From NCBI GenBank assembly GCA_002085305.1, contig NATJ01000007.1, positions 1 through 15,339 of the forward strand: a stretch of 15,339 nucleotides of DNA, given 5' to 3'. Origin of the DNA: Epsilonproteobacteria bacterium 4484_65 (GTDB lineage: Bacteria > Campylobacterota > Campylobacteria > Campylobacterales > Sulfurovaceae). The notes under the pieces were generated by a model. That model had not been told where the DNA came from, made no database searches, and saw nothing but the letters and a program-made list of their open reading frames with translations. Below are positions 7,037 through 14,833 of the stretch, piece by piece; within the stretch, counting starts at the first letter, position 1, and the number at the start of each line of letters is the position of its first letter. The position numbers were made by a program, and so were the translations under genes.

Positions 7037-8656
7037 ATGAAAAGAGTAAATATGAAAAATAAACTGCCAAAGTTAGGACTCTCTGTCCTGACCGTGTTGA
7101 TGCTAAGCGGATGTGCAAAGCTTGGTCCGGACTTTATGGGTATGGGTAATCCTCCTATTCCTGAAAAGTGGAAACATGAGGGTACAAGAAGTGACAGTTC
7201 TGTTTCACAGTGGTGGAAAACTTTCCATGATCCTACCCTCAATACTTTGGTTCAAAAAACCTATGCACAGAACCTTGACATAAAAAGTGCCGGTCTGCGT
7301 ATTGCACAGGCACGTGCAGTTCTGGGGATAAGTGAAGGTCTTGCTTTCCCTCAGGCACAGTCAATTTCCGGTTCTGCCTCTTCTTCACGGACAGGAGTCT
7401 CAGATATCGCTACAGCTGGTGTCAACTTTGATATTGGTTGGGAGATGGACATCTGGGGTAAATATGCCAGAGGCATAGAGTCTTCAGAAGCAAATCTCTA
7501 TGCAAGTATCGCTTCCTATAATGACATTATGGTATCCGTGATCGCGGAAGTAGCACGTAACTATATCAACTACAGAACTGCCGAGGAACGTCTGGCCTAT
7601 GCAAGACGAAACGTCTTGATACAGGAACGTGTGACTCAAATGACAGAAGTACAGTTCAATTCAGGTAATGTATCTGAACTTGACATGCAGCAGGCACGTA
7701 CACAGCTTTACAATACACGTTCAGCTATCCCCTCGATAGAACTTTCAAAGATAAAAGCACGTAATGCCATTGCACTTTTATTGGGTACAGATGACAGAAC
7801 AGTCAATAAAATACTTGCATCAGGCTCTAAAAAACACAGTGATTCAAAAGGCAAATATATTGATCTGGAGAAGAGAGGTGTCATGCAGATAAAAGAGAAC
7901 ACTTCTGGTCTTCTTAATGTCGTTAATGTCGATATGATCCCTCAAGCACGTTTGAATCCTTATAATAAGATCGATGCAGGTTTACTCATGAGAAGACCCG
8001 ATATCAAGATTGCAGAATACCAAGTACGCTCGAATAACGCTTTGATCGGTGCAACGATAGCAGAACTGTATCCGAGTTTTTCACTCTTTGGTAATATTGG
8101 TTATAACACTAACAATGCCGGCGGATCCTGGGTTTCAGGATCAAATGCACTGGGTGTCACAGTAGGACCGTCCTTCTCATGGAATATCTTCCAATACGGA
8201 CGTATCAAAAACCAGATCCGTTTACAAGATGCTGTGTTTGAAGAGAGTTTGGTTAACTACAACAAACGTGTTCTTTCTGCCGTGTCTGAAGTTTCAGATG
8301 CAGTCCATGGATATATCTTAACACAGAAACAGCAAGTAGAGAACCGAAAAGCAGTAGATGCCACCGTTCGTGCATTCAATATCTCTGTGATCCAGTACAA
8401 TGACGGTCTGGTAAATTATCAACGTCTGCTTACTACGGTAGAAAAGTTGACAAGTACTCAAGACCGATATGCTACGATCAAAGGGAATCTTTCTACCCAG
8501 GCTATTTTACTCTATAAAGCACTTGGTGGAGGATGGCAGATCAGCAAAGGGAAATCATATCTCTCAGAAGAGACTGCTGCCAAAATGAAGAAGCGTGTGG
8601 ACTGGGACAGATATCTTGACCCTGAAATGACACAACTTCCAAAAGAGATGCAATAA
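7037..8656 (+). CDS. Outer-membrane efflux lipoprotein (NodT/OprM type, TolC fold)
   Basis: This is the outer-membrane channel of a tripartite exporter. The leader ends in the lipobox LSGC, with the lipidated Cys at residue 26 (21 from the later ATG). The body has two OEP repeats of TolC-type helices and strands, with typical motifs WWKTFHDPTLN, GWEMDIWGKYARG, AEVARNYINYRTAEERL, LLMRRPDIKIAEY and GGGW near the end. A 40-residue insert between the GTDD segment and the RRPDI motif makes it longer (539 aa) than most relatives. The ATG at 7037 begins one base after the FUSC stop. ATG at 7052, preceded by AAAGAG, is an equally sensible start and gives a compact lipoprotein leader. Trimer formation and docking to the fusion protein are family knowledge. 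Confidence 0.9.
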   Translation: MKRVNMKNKLPKLGLSVLTVLMLSGCAKLGPDFMGMGNPPIPEKWKHEGTRSDSSVSQWWKTFHDPTLNTLVQKTYAQNLDIKSAGLRIAQARAVLGISEGLAFPQAQSISGSASSSRTGVSDIATAGVNFDIGWEMDIWGKYARGIESSEANLYASIASYNDIMVSVIAEVARNYINYRTAEERLAYARRNVLIQERVTQMTEVQFNSGNVSELDMQQARTQLYNTRSAIPSIELSKIKARNAIALLLGTDDRTVNKILASGSKKHSDSKGKYIDLEKRGVMQIKENTSGLLNVVNVDMIPQARLNPYNKIDAGLLMRRPDIKIAEYQVRSNNALIGATIAELYPSFSLFGNIGYNTNNAGGSWVSGSNALGVTVGPSFSWNIFQYGRIKNQIRLQDAVFEESLVNYNKRVLSAVSEVSDAVHGYILTQKQQVENRKAVDATVRAFNISVIQYNDGLVNYQRLLTTVEKLTSTQDRYATIKGNLSTQAILLYKALGGGWQISKGKSYLSEETAAKMKKRVDWDRYLDPEMTQLPKEMQ

Positions 8657-8871
8657 TGACAAATCCCTACCCACATGAACTCTCCATAGGGGATGTCTAC
8701 TACTCACCATTATTACTAGTAGCTTTTCTTGCTTTTGTTGCTGCTCTTATTACTGTGATGCTTCTAAACAAACTGAAACTGACACGCTATCTGGTTGCAC
8801 CTTCTTACGTATTTATTGCGATCATGGCGTTATACATCGTACTGATAGACACATTCTGGATTAAATTTTAA
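8656..8871 (+). CDS. aaeX: DUF1656 small membrane protein (AaeX-like)
   Basis: This is a 71-residue inner-membrane protein with two hydrophobic helices (about 18-38 and 47-65) around a short basic loop (NKLKLTR). The N terminus PHELSIGDVYYSPLLL matches the DUF1656/AaeX pattern. Such proteins are almost always encoded between the FUSC pump and the fusion protein in Aae-type operons. Their role is unproven, though an accessory or assembly function in the pump is usually assumed. The ATG overlaps the preceding stop in TAATG, indicating coupled translation. The next gene follows after nine bases. The gene symbol is by analogy to E. coli. Confidence 0.85.
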   Translation: MTNPYPHELSIGDVYYSPLLLVAFLAFVAALITVMLLNKLKLTRYLVAPSYVFIAIMALYIVLIDTFWIKF

Positions 8872-8880
8872 AGGCTAAAC

Positions 8881-9777
8881 ATGAAGAAAATAATAAAAAT
8901 CTTACTTACTCTTATAATACTTGGCACTGCTGCATTTTTTGCTTATAATAAATATAGAGCCTATATTGACAATCCTTGGACAAGAGACGGACAGGTTCGT
9001 ACACAGGTCATTCAAGTTACACCACGCATCAATGGTATGGTAACCAAAATTCATGTAATAGATAATCAAAAGGTAAAAACCGGTGACCTTCTCTTTGAAA
9101 TAGACCCTTCTCAGTATCAAGTCAAACTTAATCAGGCAGAGGCAAGACTTCAGCGTACAAAAGAAGCAGCCAAAGGTACAAAGATCGAATTTGAGCGTGT
9201 TAAAAATATCTATGACAAAGACAAAGGAGCGGTCTCTCAAAAAGACCTGGTCCGAAATGAAACGAGATACTATAAGTCTTTAGCAGACATTGATGCTTCT
9301 GAAGAAGCAGTTAACACAGCAAAACTCAACCTCTCTTACACTAAAGTATTTGCAGAAGTTGATGGCTATGTCTCTAACATCAATTTCCAGATAGGTTCGC
9401 AGGCAACAGCCAACAAAGCCATCTTAGCCTTAGTCGATGAAAATGCATACTGGGTATTTGGTTTCTTCCGTGAAGATGCCATCCCTGAAGTAAGTGTAGG
9501 AGACACAGCTATGGTGACACTTCTTGCATATCCAGATACTCCATTGAGTGGAAAAGTAGAGTCCATTGCATGGGGAATCGCCCACTCTGACGGTAATCCC
9601 GGTAATAACTTACTACCGAGTGTTAAGCCGGTATTTCAATGGATCAGGCTTGCACAAAGAATTCCTGTACGTATTAAGTTAGACAAACTACCTGAGAATG
9701 TCAAGCTTCGCTTTGGATTGACTGCTTCTGTGGTGGTACTAAAGAGTACAGAAAATAAGACTATAATTCATTTCTAA
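8881..9777 (+). CDS. aaeA: Membrane fusion protein of the exporter (AaeA/HlyD family)
   Basis: This 298-residue periplasmic adaptor is anchored by one N-terminal helix (about 4-22). The segment DNPWTRDGQVRT (30-41) followed by VTPRINGMVTKIHV is the start of the split biotinyl-lipoyl domain, as in AaeA and EmrA. A short helical hairpin (about 80-145, AEARLQRTKEAAKG) is followed by the second lipoyl half (TKVFAEVDGYVSNI) and a beta-barrel domain with FGFFREDAI. Length is close to AaeA. It would link the FUSC pump to the outer-membrane lipoprotein. AAGG at 8871-8874, overlapping the previous stop, supports the ATG. The gene symbol is by family analogy, and substrate is not known. Confidence 0.88.
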   Translation: MKKIIKILLTLIILGTAAFFAYNKYRAYIDNPWTRDGQVRTQVIQVTPRINGMVTKIHVIDNQKVKTGDLLFEIDPSQYQVKLNQAEARLQRTKEAAKGTKIEFERVKNIYDKDKGAVSQKDLVRNETRYYKSLADIDASEEAVNTAKLNLSYTKVFAEVDGYVSNINFQIGSQATANKAILALVDENAYWVFGFFREDAIPEVSVGDTAMVTLLAYPDTPLSGKVESIAWGIAHSDGNPGNNLLPSVKPVFQWIRLAQRIPVRIKLDKLPENVKLRFGLTASVVVLKSTENKTIIHF

Positions 9778-9802
9778 AATAATTTATAAAAGTAAAGTCA
9801 AG

Positions 9803-10315
9803 ATGCATAAAAAGATAAAAACAATCATAAAGATACTCGCAGTTGCCGCTATAGGCTTAAATGGACTGGCATTCGCAGAAGAGGAGCAGCATGCACATGA
9901 AATGCATAAATGGGAACTTGGTGTTTCTTTTGGCTATGCAAACTTAAAAACAGAAGATGAAGAAGGTGCTAATATACATTTACATCTTTTAAAAAGATTA
10001 GAGGGTGATGGCATTCAAAAATACTTTTCAGTAGGTTTTGGTGCCGAGATGATAGTCACTGATGAAAAGCATTATGGGGCTATGGTGACATTGGCTGCAC
10101 ATCCAATGGAAGATTTAGTTCTTTCTGTTTCTCCAGGCTTTGAATGGGCAAACCATGAAGATCATGGATGGGAAAGAGAGTATGCGACACACTTGGAAGC
10201 TGCTTATACTTTTGATGTCTCTGAAAAGTATCATATTGGTCCGGTAATTGGCTACTCCAAGACAAGTGAAGCTGAACATTATACAGTTGGTATCCACATA
10301 GGTATCCCTCTTTAA
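9803..10315 (+). CDS. Predicted eight-stranded outer-membrane beta-barrel protein
   Basis: I do not recognise a named family for this 170-residue protein. A signal peptide ends after GLAFA (about residue 25), and the mature N terminus is rich in His and Glu (EEEQHAHEMHKWE). After it, about eight alternating amphipathic stretches can be read, among them WELGVSFGYANL, KYFSVGFGAEMIV, LVLSVSPGFEWAN, YATHLEAAYTFDV and HYTVGIHIGIPL. They are joined by charged loops, as expected for a small OmpA/OmpW-like barrel. The last residue is Leu rather than the usual Phe. The gene begins 25 bases after the fusion protein with only a weak ribosome binding site, so it may be the last gene of the exporter operon. 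A TATAAT at 9762-9767 could alternatively drive it. His-rich loops could bind metal, but that is speculation. Confidence 0.7.
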   Translation: MHKKIKTIIKILAVAAIGLNGLAFAEEEQHAHEMHKWELGVSFGYANLKTEDEEGANIHLHLLKRLEGDGIQKYFSVGFGAEMIVTDEKHYGAMVTLAAHPMEDLVLSVSPGFEWANHEDHGWEREYATHLEAAYTFDVSEKYHIGPVIGYSKTSEAEHYTVGIHIGIPL

Positions 10316-10326
10316 ACAAATCTCAT

Positions 10327-10348
10327 CCATAAATTATTATGGTAAAAT
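10327..10348 (+). promoter_or_regulatory. Palindrome abutting the -10 of the SulP gene
   Basis: CCATAAATTATTATGG (10327-10342) is a perfect 6-4-6 inverted repeat, immediately followed by TAAAAT (10343-10348), which with the preceding TGG forms an extended -10. No clear -35 is seen. A repressor or regulator could bind the palindrome. Confidence 0.4.
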
Positions 10349-10369
10349 TCCAAAATTATTTACTGCTGT

Positions 10370-10375
10370 AAGGAG
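10370..10375 (+). promoter_or_regulatory. SD that decides the SulP start
   Basis: AAGGAG is six bases before the ATG at 10382 but 15 before the next in-frame ATG at 10391, so the upstream start is preferred. Confidence 0.65.
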
Positions 10376-10381
10376 CTATAC

Positions 10382-11875
10382 ATGTTGTTGATGTCAAAAA
10401 AAGAGGAGTGGTTCGGTAATATCCGTGGCGATATCCTCGCTGGTATGGTCGTTGCTCTTGCCCTTATCCCTGAAGCGATCGCGTTTTCGATTATCGCTGG
10501 AGTTGATCCCAAAGTAGGACTTTATGCTTCATTTTGTATTGCAGTTGTTATCGCATTTATAGGAGGTCGTGCAGGTATGATCTCTGCGGCCACAGGGGCG
10601 ATGGCTTTGCTTATGGTGACACTGGTAAAAGATCACGGGTTGCAGTATTTGCTTGCAGCAACGATCTTGACAGGTGTATTGCAGATTATTGCGGGGTATT
10701 TAAAGTTGGGAAGCCTGATGAGTTTTGTCTCTCGTACGGTAATTATAGGATTTGTAAATGCACTTGCGATATTGATCTTTATGGCACAGCTGCCTGAACT
10801 TACCAACGTTACATGGCATGTGTATGCTCTGACAACAGCTGGACTGGCGATCATTTATCTTTTTCCTTATGTACCTAAGATCGGAACACTTATCCCCTCA
10901 CCTCTAGTGACGATCATTGTTCTTACCGCTGTCGTTTTAGTGATGGGAATAGATGTACGAACAGTGGGTGATATGGGTCAACTGCCTGATACATTACCGA
11001 TCTTTTTATGGCCAGATGTACCTCTTAATTTTGAGACCTTGGCGATTATTTTCCCTTACTCTGCGGCATTAGCAGCCGTGGGACTACTCGAATCACTTAT
11101 GACAGCAACCATCGTAGATGATATGACCGATACAGACAGTGACAAAAATCGAGAGGCTAAAGGGCAAGGTGTTGCCAATATCGCTTCAGGATGTATAGGG
11201 GGAATGGCAGGTTGTGCTATGATAGGACAATCGGTGATCAATATTAAATCAGGCGGTCGCGGTCGTCTCTCTACCCTTGTAGCAGGTCTACTGCTTCTTA
11301 TTATGGTCGTCTTTATGAGTGATTGGATCAAGGTCATACCTATGGCAGCACTGGTTGCGGTGATGATCATGGTTTCCATCGGAACATTCAACTGGGAATC
11401 CATAGGGGGCTTAAGAACATTGCCTCTTTCTACCAATATTGTAATGCTCTCTACGGTTATCGTCGTTGTATGGACTCACAACCTCGCTTTGGGTGTATTT
11501 ACCGGGGTACTCCTGGCATCACTTTTCTTTGCGAATAAAATCAGTCACTTCATGTACTGGGATACATCATATGATGAAGAGAGTGATACCCGTTCTTATA
11601 AATTCACAGGACAGATATTCTTTAACTCAGCAGACCGTTTGGCTAATGCGTTTGACTATAAGGAAGAGGTTAAAAATGTGATTATAGATGTAAGTCATGC
11701 ACATTTCTGGGATATTACAGCTGTTTATGCCCTTGACAAATCAGTGATCAAACTTCGAAAAATGGGTAAAAAAGTTGAAGTGATAGGGAAAAATGAGGCT
11801 TCCAAAACCATCATCGACCGTTTTGGAATGCATGATAAACCTGAAGAGATTGAAAAAGTAATGGGTGGGCACTAA
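10382..11875 (+). CDS. SulP family anion transporter with STAS domain
   Basis: This is a 497-residue SLC26/SulP permease, an inner-membrane transporter for sulfate, bicarbonate or similar anions. The membrane domain (about 10-390) opens with [19 protein letters not shown], the family's conserved first helix. It contains the later signature [15 protein letters not shown] followed by [10 protein letters not shown] and [21 protein letters not shown] cytoplasmic STAS domain (about 400-490) includes [16 protein letters not shown]. The short linker and overall form resemble bicarbonate carriers such as BicA as much as sulfate permeases, so substrate remains open. An alpha-carbonic anhydrase gene lies about 3 kb away. 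It has its own promoter and is directly abutted by a His-rich exported protein gene, which probably shares its mRNA. Confidence 0.9.
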   Translation: MLLMSKKEEWFGNIRGDILAGMVVALALIPEAIAFSIIAGVDPKVGLYASFCIAVVIAFIGGRAGMISAATGAMALLMVTLVKDHGLQYLLAATILTGVLQIIAGYLKLGSLMSFVSRTVIIGFVNALAILIFMAQLPELTNVTWHVYALTTAGLAIIYLFPYVPKIGTLIPSPLVTIIVLTAVVLVMGIDVRTVGDMGQLPDTLPIFLWPDVPLNFETLAIIFPYSAALAAVGLLESLMTATIVDDMTDTDSDKNREAKGQGVANIASGCIGGMAGCAMIGQSVINIKSGGRGRLSTLVAGLLLLIMVVFMSDWIKVIPMAALVAVMIMVSIGTFNWESIGGLRTLPLSTNIVMLSTVIVVVWTHNLALGVFTGVLLASLFFANKISHFMYWDTSYDEESDTRSYKFTGQIFFNSADRLANAFDYKEEVKNVIIDVSHAHFWDITAVYALDKSVIKLRKMGKKVEVIGKNEASKTIIDRFGMHDKPEEIEKVMGGH

Positions 11876-12316
11876 ATGCTGAATCATAAAAAATTAATAA
11901 AATCAACAGTAGTTATATTGGCACTAGGTTTTACAACAATACATGCAGAAGGCACTCAACATCACTCTTCTGAGGAGCATAGTAGCCATAAGGGTCATGA
12001 TCACTCGCAAAAAGAAGACAACAATGAAAGTCATGGTCACGCACATCGCTATAATAATCTTAAAAATGAAGTGAGTAGAGAAACCATTGAAAAAGCCGCA
12101 ATACAGAAAGTTCAAAGTTTAGTAGCCCAAAAAAAGATCCATAAGAGTTGGGCATCTGCGCCAATTTCTAAGATAGGTAAAACTCACTATGGAGATACTG
12201 ATGACTGGGTAGTAGGTTTTGATAATATGAAAATAAAAAATAAAAAAAGGCGAACGCTTTATATATTTGTAAGTGTACATGGTGAGATAAGAGGTGCCAA
12301 CTATACAGGTAACTAA
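11876..12316 (+). CDS. His-rich exported protein (DUF6488-like)
   Basis: This is a 146-residue protein with a signal peptide ending after THAEG or nearby (residue 24). Next comes a strikingly His-rich hydrophilic segment (about 25-57, nine His with many Glu, Asp, Ser) that looks like a metal-binding tail. The C-terminal domain (about 60-146) has the pattern HKSWASAPI, DDWVVGFDN and TLYIFVSVHGEIRGANYTG, which I associate from memory with DUF6488 proteins of unknown function. A periplasmic location is expected. The ATG is the base after the SulP stop, with only a weak GGGTGG upstream, so translation is probably coupled to SulP. It may buffer zinc, copper or nickel, or serve the transporter. Neither is shown by sequence. 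Confidence 0.75.
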   Translation: MLNHKKLIKSTVVILALGFTTIHAEGTQHHSSEEHSSHKGHDHSQKEDNNESHGHAHRYNNLKNEVSRETIEKAAIQKVQSLVAQKKIHKSWASAPISKIGKTHYGDTDDWVVGFDNMKIKNKKRRTLYIFVSVHGEIRGANYTGN

Positions 12317-12342
12317 TGCGTAAAAATTGATTTTACTGAAGG

Positions 12343-12372
12343 ATATTTACTTGTCTAAAGACGAGTAAATAT
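12343..12372. terminator. Hairpin between convergent SulP operon and DUF302 gene
   Basis: ATATTTACT-T-GTC and GAC-G-AGTAAATAT form a 13-pair stem with one T/G wobble around TAAA. It sits in the 64-base gap between convergent genes and probably serves both. U tracts are weak on both sides. Confidence 0.6.
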
Positions 12373-12380
12373 ACTACTAA

Positions 12381-13301
12381 TTATTCCGTAAGTTCTTCAA
12401 GAATAGTTTTAATCTTACCGTGAGTTTCACGAACTGCTTTAGCTGTCGCTTCATCTCTAATATCAAGGTCACTGATCCAGTTTTCGATTGAAGGGAAAGC
12501 TATATGTGCTTCTTTCTCATCTTTCTTCTTGTAGATAACCACTGAAAATGGTGCATAAGCACCAGCATCAGGATGATTTTTTGATACTGGATAGATTGCA
12601 TTAAATCTAATAATCGAGTATGTATCGAAGAAATCATAATCATCATGTTGTAGTTTATATGATTTTGGTATTAAAAAACCAACCGGTCCCAATTCACTTT
12701 CAAACTCTTCTTCAAAGCTATCTTTAGCATCTACATAGGTGTCACCATCTTCAAGTTCAAACTCTATTGCAAACTCAGTCGTTAATGGTTTTGAAGATTT
12801 AGTATTATGATTTACAGACAAATACTTGCCATTTGGCAATGCTTTATGAAGTGCTGTATCTACTGCTTTGGCATACTCTATTAAATCCGGATCTGTTACG
12901 GGAATTTTAGTAACTCTAGCCATACCAGCCAGTGACAAGGTAGAAATATTAATAGTGTTTTTTGCAGCATCTTCATAAATTGACATTGAGAGTGGCGTTA
13001 TCAAACCTATACTTGGATATTTTTTCATAAGTTTTGAAACCAGCTTGGGGTTAGTAAAGATTGCCAAGTTGTAGTTTTTATGATGCACTTTACCATATCT
13101 TTTTGAAAAAATTGAATTCATGTCATTATTCACATCAACCACTACACCACTTGCATTAAAAGCTTTTTCAATACTCTTGGCATTGATCGTACCCTTTGTG
13201 TTATCAACACTAAATATTTGAATATTTTGAATTTCCGCTGCACAAACACTTACCCCTAGTACTAAAAACGCACCTATAAAGACCTTTAAAATCTTTTTCA
13301 T
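12381..13301 (-). CDS. Exported protein with two DUF302-like domains
   Basis: This is a 306-residue protein with a signal peptide (cleavage near VCAAE, about residue 22). The first domain (about 30-160) matches DUF302: a long helix after KGTINAKSIEKAF, LAIFTNPKLVSKLMKKYP, and the conserved IGLITPLSMSIYED, followed by hydrophobic strands. A second region (about 170-295) repeats the layout with PVGFLIPKSYKLQ and APFSVVIYKKKD, so it is probably a diverged second copy. DUF302 has no agreed biochemical role, although such proteins occur often in sulfur- and CO2-using bacteria. AGGAT (13310-13306) precedes the ATG. It is single-gene, convergent to the SulP unit and divergent from the next gene. Confidence 0.78.
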   Translation of the reverse strand: MKKILKVFIGAFLVLGVSVCAAEIQNIQIFSVDNTKGTINAKSIEKAFNASGVVVDVNNDMNSIFSKRYGKVHHKNYNLAIFTNPKLVSKLMKKYPSIGLITPLSMSIYEDAAKNTINISTLSLAGMARVTKIPVTDPDLIEYAKAVDTALHKALPNGKYLSVNHNTKSSKPLTTEFAIEFELEDGDTYVDAKDSFEEEFESELGPVGFLIPKSYKLQHDDYDFFDTYSIIRFNAIYPVSKNHPDAGAYAPFSVVIYKKKDEKEAHIAFPSIENWISDLDIRDEATAKAVRETHGKIKTILEELTE

Positions 13302-13319
13302 TATTATCCTTTAAATTAA

Positions 13320-13350
13320 TATGATTGTATTATATTACTATATTATTATA
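13320..13350 (-). promoter_or_regulatory. AT-rich promoter region of the DUF302 gene
   Basis: On the minus strand TATAAT occurs at 13350-13345 and at 13334-13329, and TACAAT at 13329-13324. None has a good -35 at the usual distance, so the true start cannot be chosen from sequence. The rest of the 148-base divergent gap holds the opposing promoter and no gene. Confidence 0.4.
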
Positions 13351-13407
13351 GATCCACTTGCAAATTCAACTTAACCTATGAATATACTGTAGCTTTTCAG
13401 ATAGTTT

Positions 13408-13416
13408 TGGTACAAT
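13408..13416 (+). promoter_or_regulatory. Extended -10 for the Cys-containing exported protein
   Basis: TGG followed by TACAAT (13411-13416) is an extended -10 with no evident -35. The predicted start near 13423 gives a short leader that contains AAGGA just before the ATG at 13450. Confidence 0.45.
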
Positions 13417-13449
13417 AATTTTATTTCTAATACTAAAAAGGAAAAATAA

Positions 13450-14028
13450 ATGATAAAAAAAACACTACTCTCTTTAGCGATCCTAACCCTTCTCTTTCCC
13501 TCAGTAACTACAGCAGAAGAGATAGAGCCCATAGATATGTATGAGTATATGAGGACAGCACTTGGTGGAGATTGGAAATTATCACCGGCTGAAAAACAGA
13601 TAGGTACTACAGCATATAAACATGAATATGTTTTACCTTTGGTTGGTACAGAAAGTACAGCGGTAGCCTACAAGCTTATCGGTTATGGTTCTACTATACA
13701 GGAAGATCTTCTCCCAAACAACAAAAAACAGATGGTAACAATGTACCATTGTGATGACTATATTGACTGTACACAAATATTGGCTACACACTACTGTTCG
13801 AAAATGAATCAACCACAATTTATTATGGATCTTAAAAACTCTACAAAAGAGAAACTCATTTTTGATTGCAATATGGAGACTCAACTGTGTAAATCAACTG
13901 AAGATCATGTACATAAGATCATTTTAGAGTTTTCAAATAACGGCAAACATCTTAAATCATCTTACCTGGGATGGACAGATCAAAAACCAAATAAAAAGAA
14001 TTCAATTTACCATTTTGATAAAAAGTAA
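13450..14028 (+). CDS. Exported protein of unknown function with five cysteines
   Basis: I do not recognise this 192-residue protein. It has a clear signal peptide (MIKKTLLSLAILTLLFP, cleavage near VTTAE at about residue 22). The first mature part holds MYEYMRTALGGDWKLSP, resembling no motif I can name. Five cysteines follow at 101, 107, 116, 140 and 147 (spacing C-x5-C-x8-C-x23-C-x6-C), close to acidic residues (DDYIDC). Their odd number leaves at least one free thiol, or a bond to a partner. A periplasmic location is inferred. The ribosome binding site AAGGA is well placed. It reads in the same direction as the rhodanese gene 108 bases further on, but that gap contains a separate -10, so co-transcription is uncertain. 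Confidence 0.7.
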   Translation: MIKKTLLSLAILTLLFPSVTTAEEIEPIDMYEYMRTALGGDWKLSPAEKQIGTTAYKHEYVLPLVGTESTAVAYKLIGYGSTIQEDLLPNNKKQMVTMYHCDDYIDCTQILATHYCSKMNQPQFIMDLKNSTKEKLIFDCNMETQLCKSTEDHVHKIILEFSNNGKHLKSSYLGWTDQKPNKKNSIYHFDKK

Positions 14029-14067
14029 TTGGAAAAATATAAACTTTATATAAGACTTATGTTAATA

Positions 14068-14073
14068 TATAAT
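14068..14073 (+). promoter_or_regulatory. -10 box for the rhodanese-like gene
   Basis: TATAAT is present with only a weak TTTATA at the -35 position (14045-14050). Transcription would start near 14080, leaving a leader of about 57 bases that ends in AAAGGA before the ATG at 14137. Confidence 0.45.
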
Positions 14074-14136
14074 TAGTATTTATGTATACAAGCTGGATGC
14101 TAAAATAACCAACGGATATACATTTAAAGGATATTT

Positions 14137-14823
14137 ATGTTCAAAAAATATATAACAATAAGTTTAATATTCTCTTTATTCTCTTTTGCCGGCGATAAAG
14201 GTATTGAACGCAGTGGTGTGATGGTAACTACTGCTACAGCAGATAAAGAGCAAAAAAATTATGTAGTCAAACGTAATATCCCTGATGAGTGTAAAAATAT
14301 TCCTATAACAAATAAAATGCTTTGGACAGAAAATTTTGCACATGAAAGTGTACCTGAAGCATGTAAATCTACTTATGTACATACCAAAGGGAAACTTCTT
14401 TCTATGCACTTAGATGAAGATCTGGAAACCTATGGTGAGTTGGAAGTTTTATATTTTCTTAAAGAGATGCAGCATAATGACCAGATGCTTCTAATAGACA
14501 GTCGTACAGAAAAGTGGTTTAATTACCGTACTATTCCAGGTGCGATCAATATGCCGTTTAAATACTTTGAAAAAAAAGATGAATATAATTTTCATTTTGA
14601 ATATGCTTTAAAACATCTGGGTGCCTTTATTCAAAAAGATGGAGAGTATGATTTCTCTAATGCTAAAACATTGGTACTGTTTTGCAACGGTCCTTGGTGT
14701 AACCAATCCCCACGTATGATCTTTGCACTTTTGAAGATAGGTTATCCGGCAGAAAAGCTAAAGTGGTACCGTGGAGGCATGCAGGACTGGCTTGGAGCCG
14801 GCATGACATCCACGAGAGAGTGA
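14137..14823 (+). CDS. Exported rhodanese-like protein
   Basis: This is a 228-residue protein with a short signal peptide (cleavage near SFAGD, about residue 18). A less familiar N-terminal part (about 19-95) holds two Cys (DECKN, EACKS). A rhodanese domain (about 95-225) follows: LLIDSRTEKWF, then the IPGAINMP motif, then the active-site loop LFCNGPWCNQSP with Cys at 183 and 188, and finally YRGGMQDW. Rhodaneses transfer sulfane sulfur through a persulfide on the loop Cys. Here the loop has a C-x4-C arrangement, so disulfide chemistry is also possible. Secretion suggests periplasmic sulfur handling or an electron-transfer/maturation role, in keeping with a sulfur-using host, but substrate is unknown. 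AAAGGA supports the start. The gene ends ten bases from the convergent carbonic anhydrase. Confidence 0.83.
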   Translation: MFKKYITISLIFSLFSFAGDKGIERSGVMVTTATADKEQKNYVVKRNIPDECKNIPITNKMLWTENFAHESVPEACKSTYVHTKGKLLSMHLDEDLETYGELEVLYFLKEMQHNDQMLLIDSRTEKWFNYRTIPGAINMPFKYFEKKDEYNFHFEYALKHLGAFIQKDGEYDFSNAKTLVLFCNGPWCNQSPRMIFALLKIGYPAEKLKWYRGGMQDWLGAGMTSTRE

Positions 14824-14833
14824 CCTATTAGGA

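Noticed and set aside
11056..11436. 126-residue minus-strand frame inside the SulP gene
   Set aside because: It mirrors the codons of a conserved membrane domain and has no start signals.
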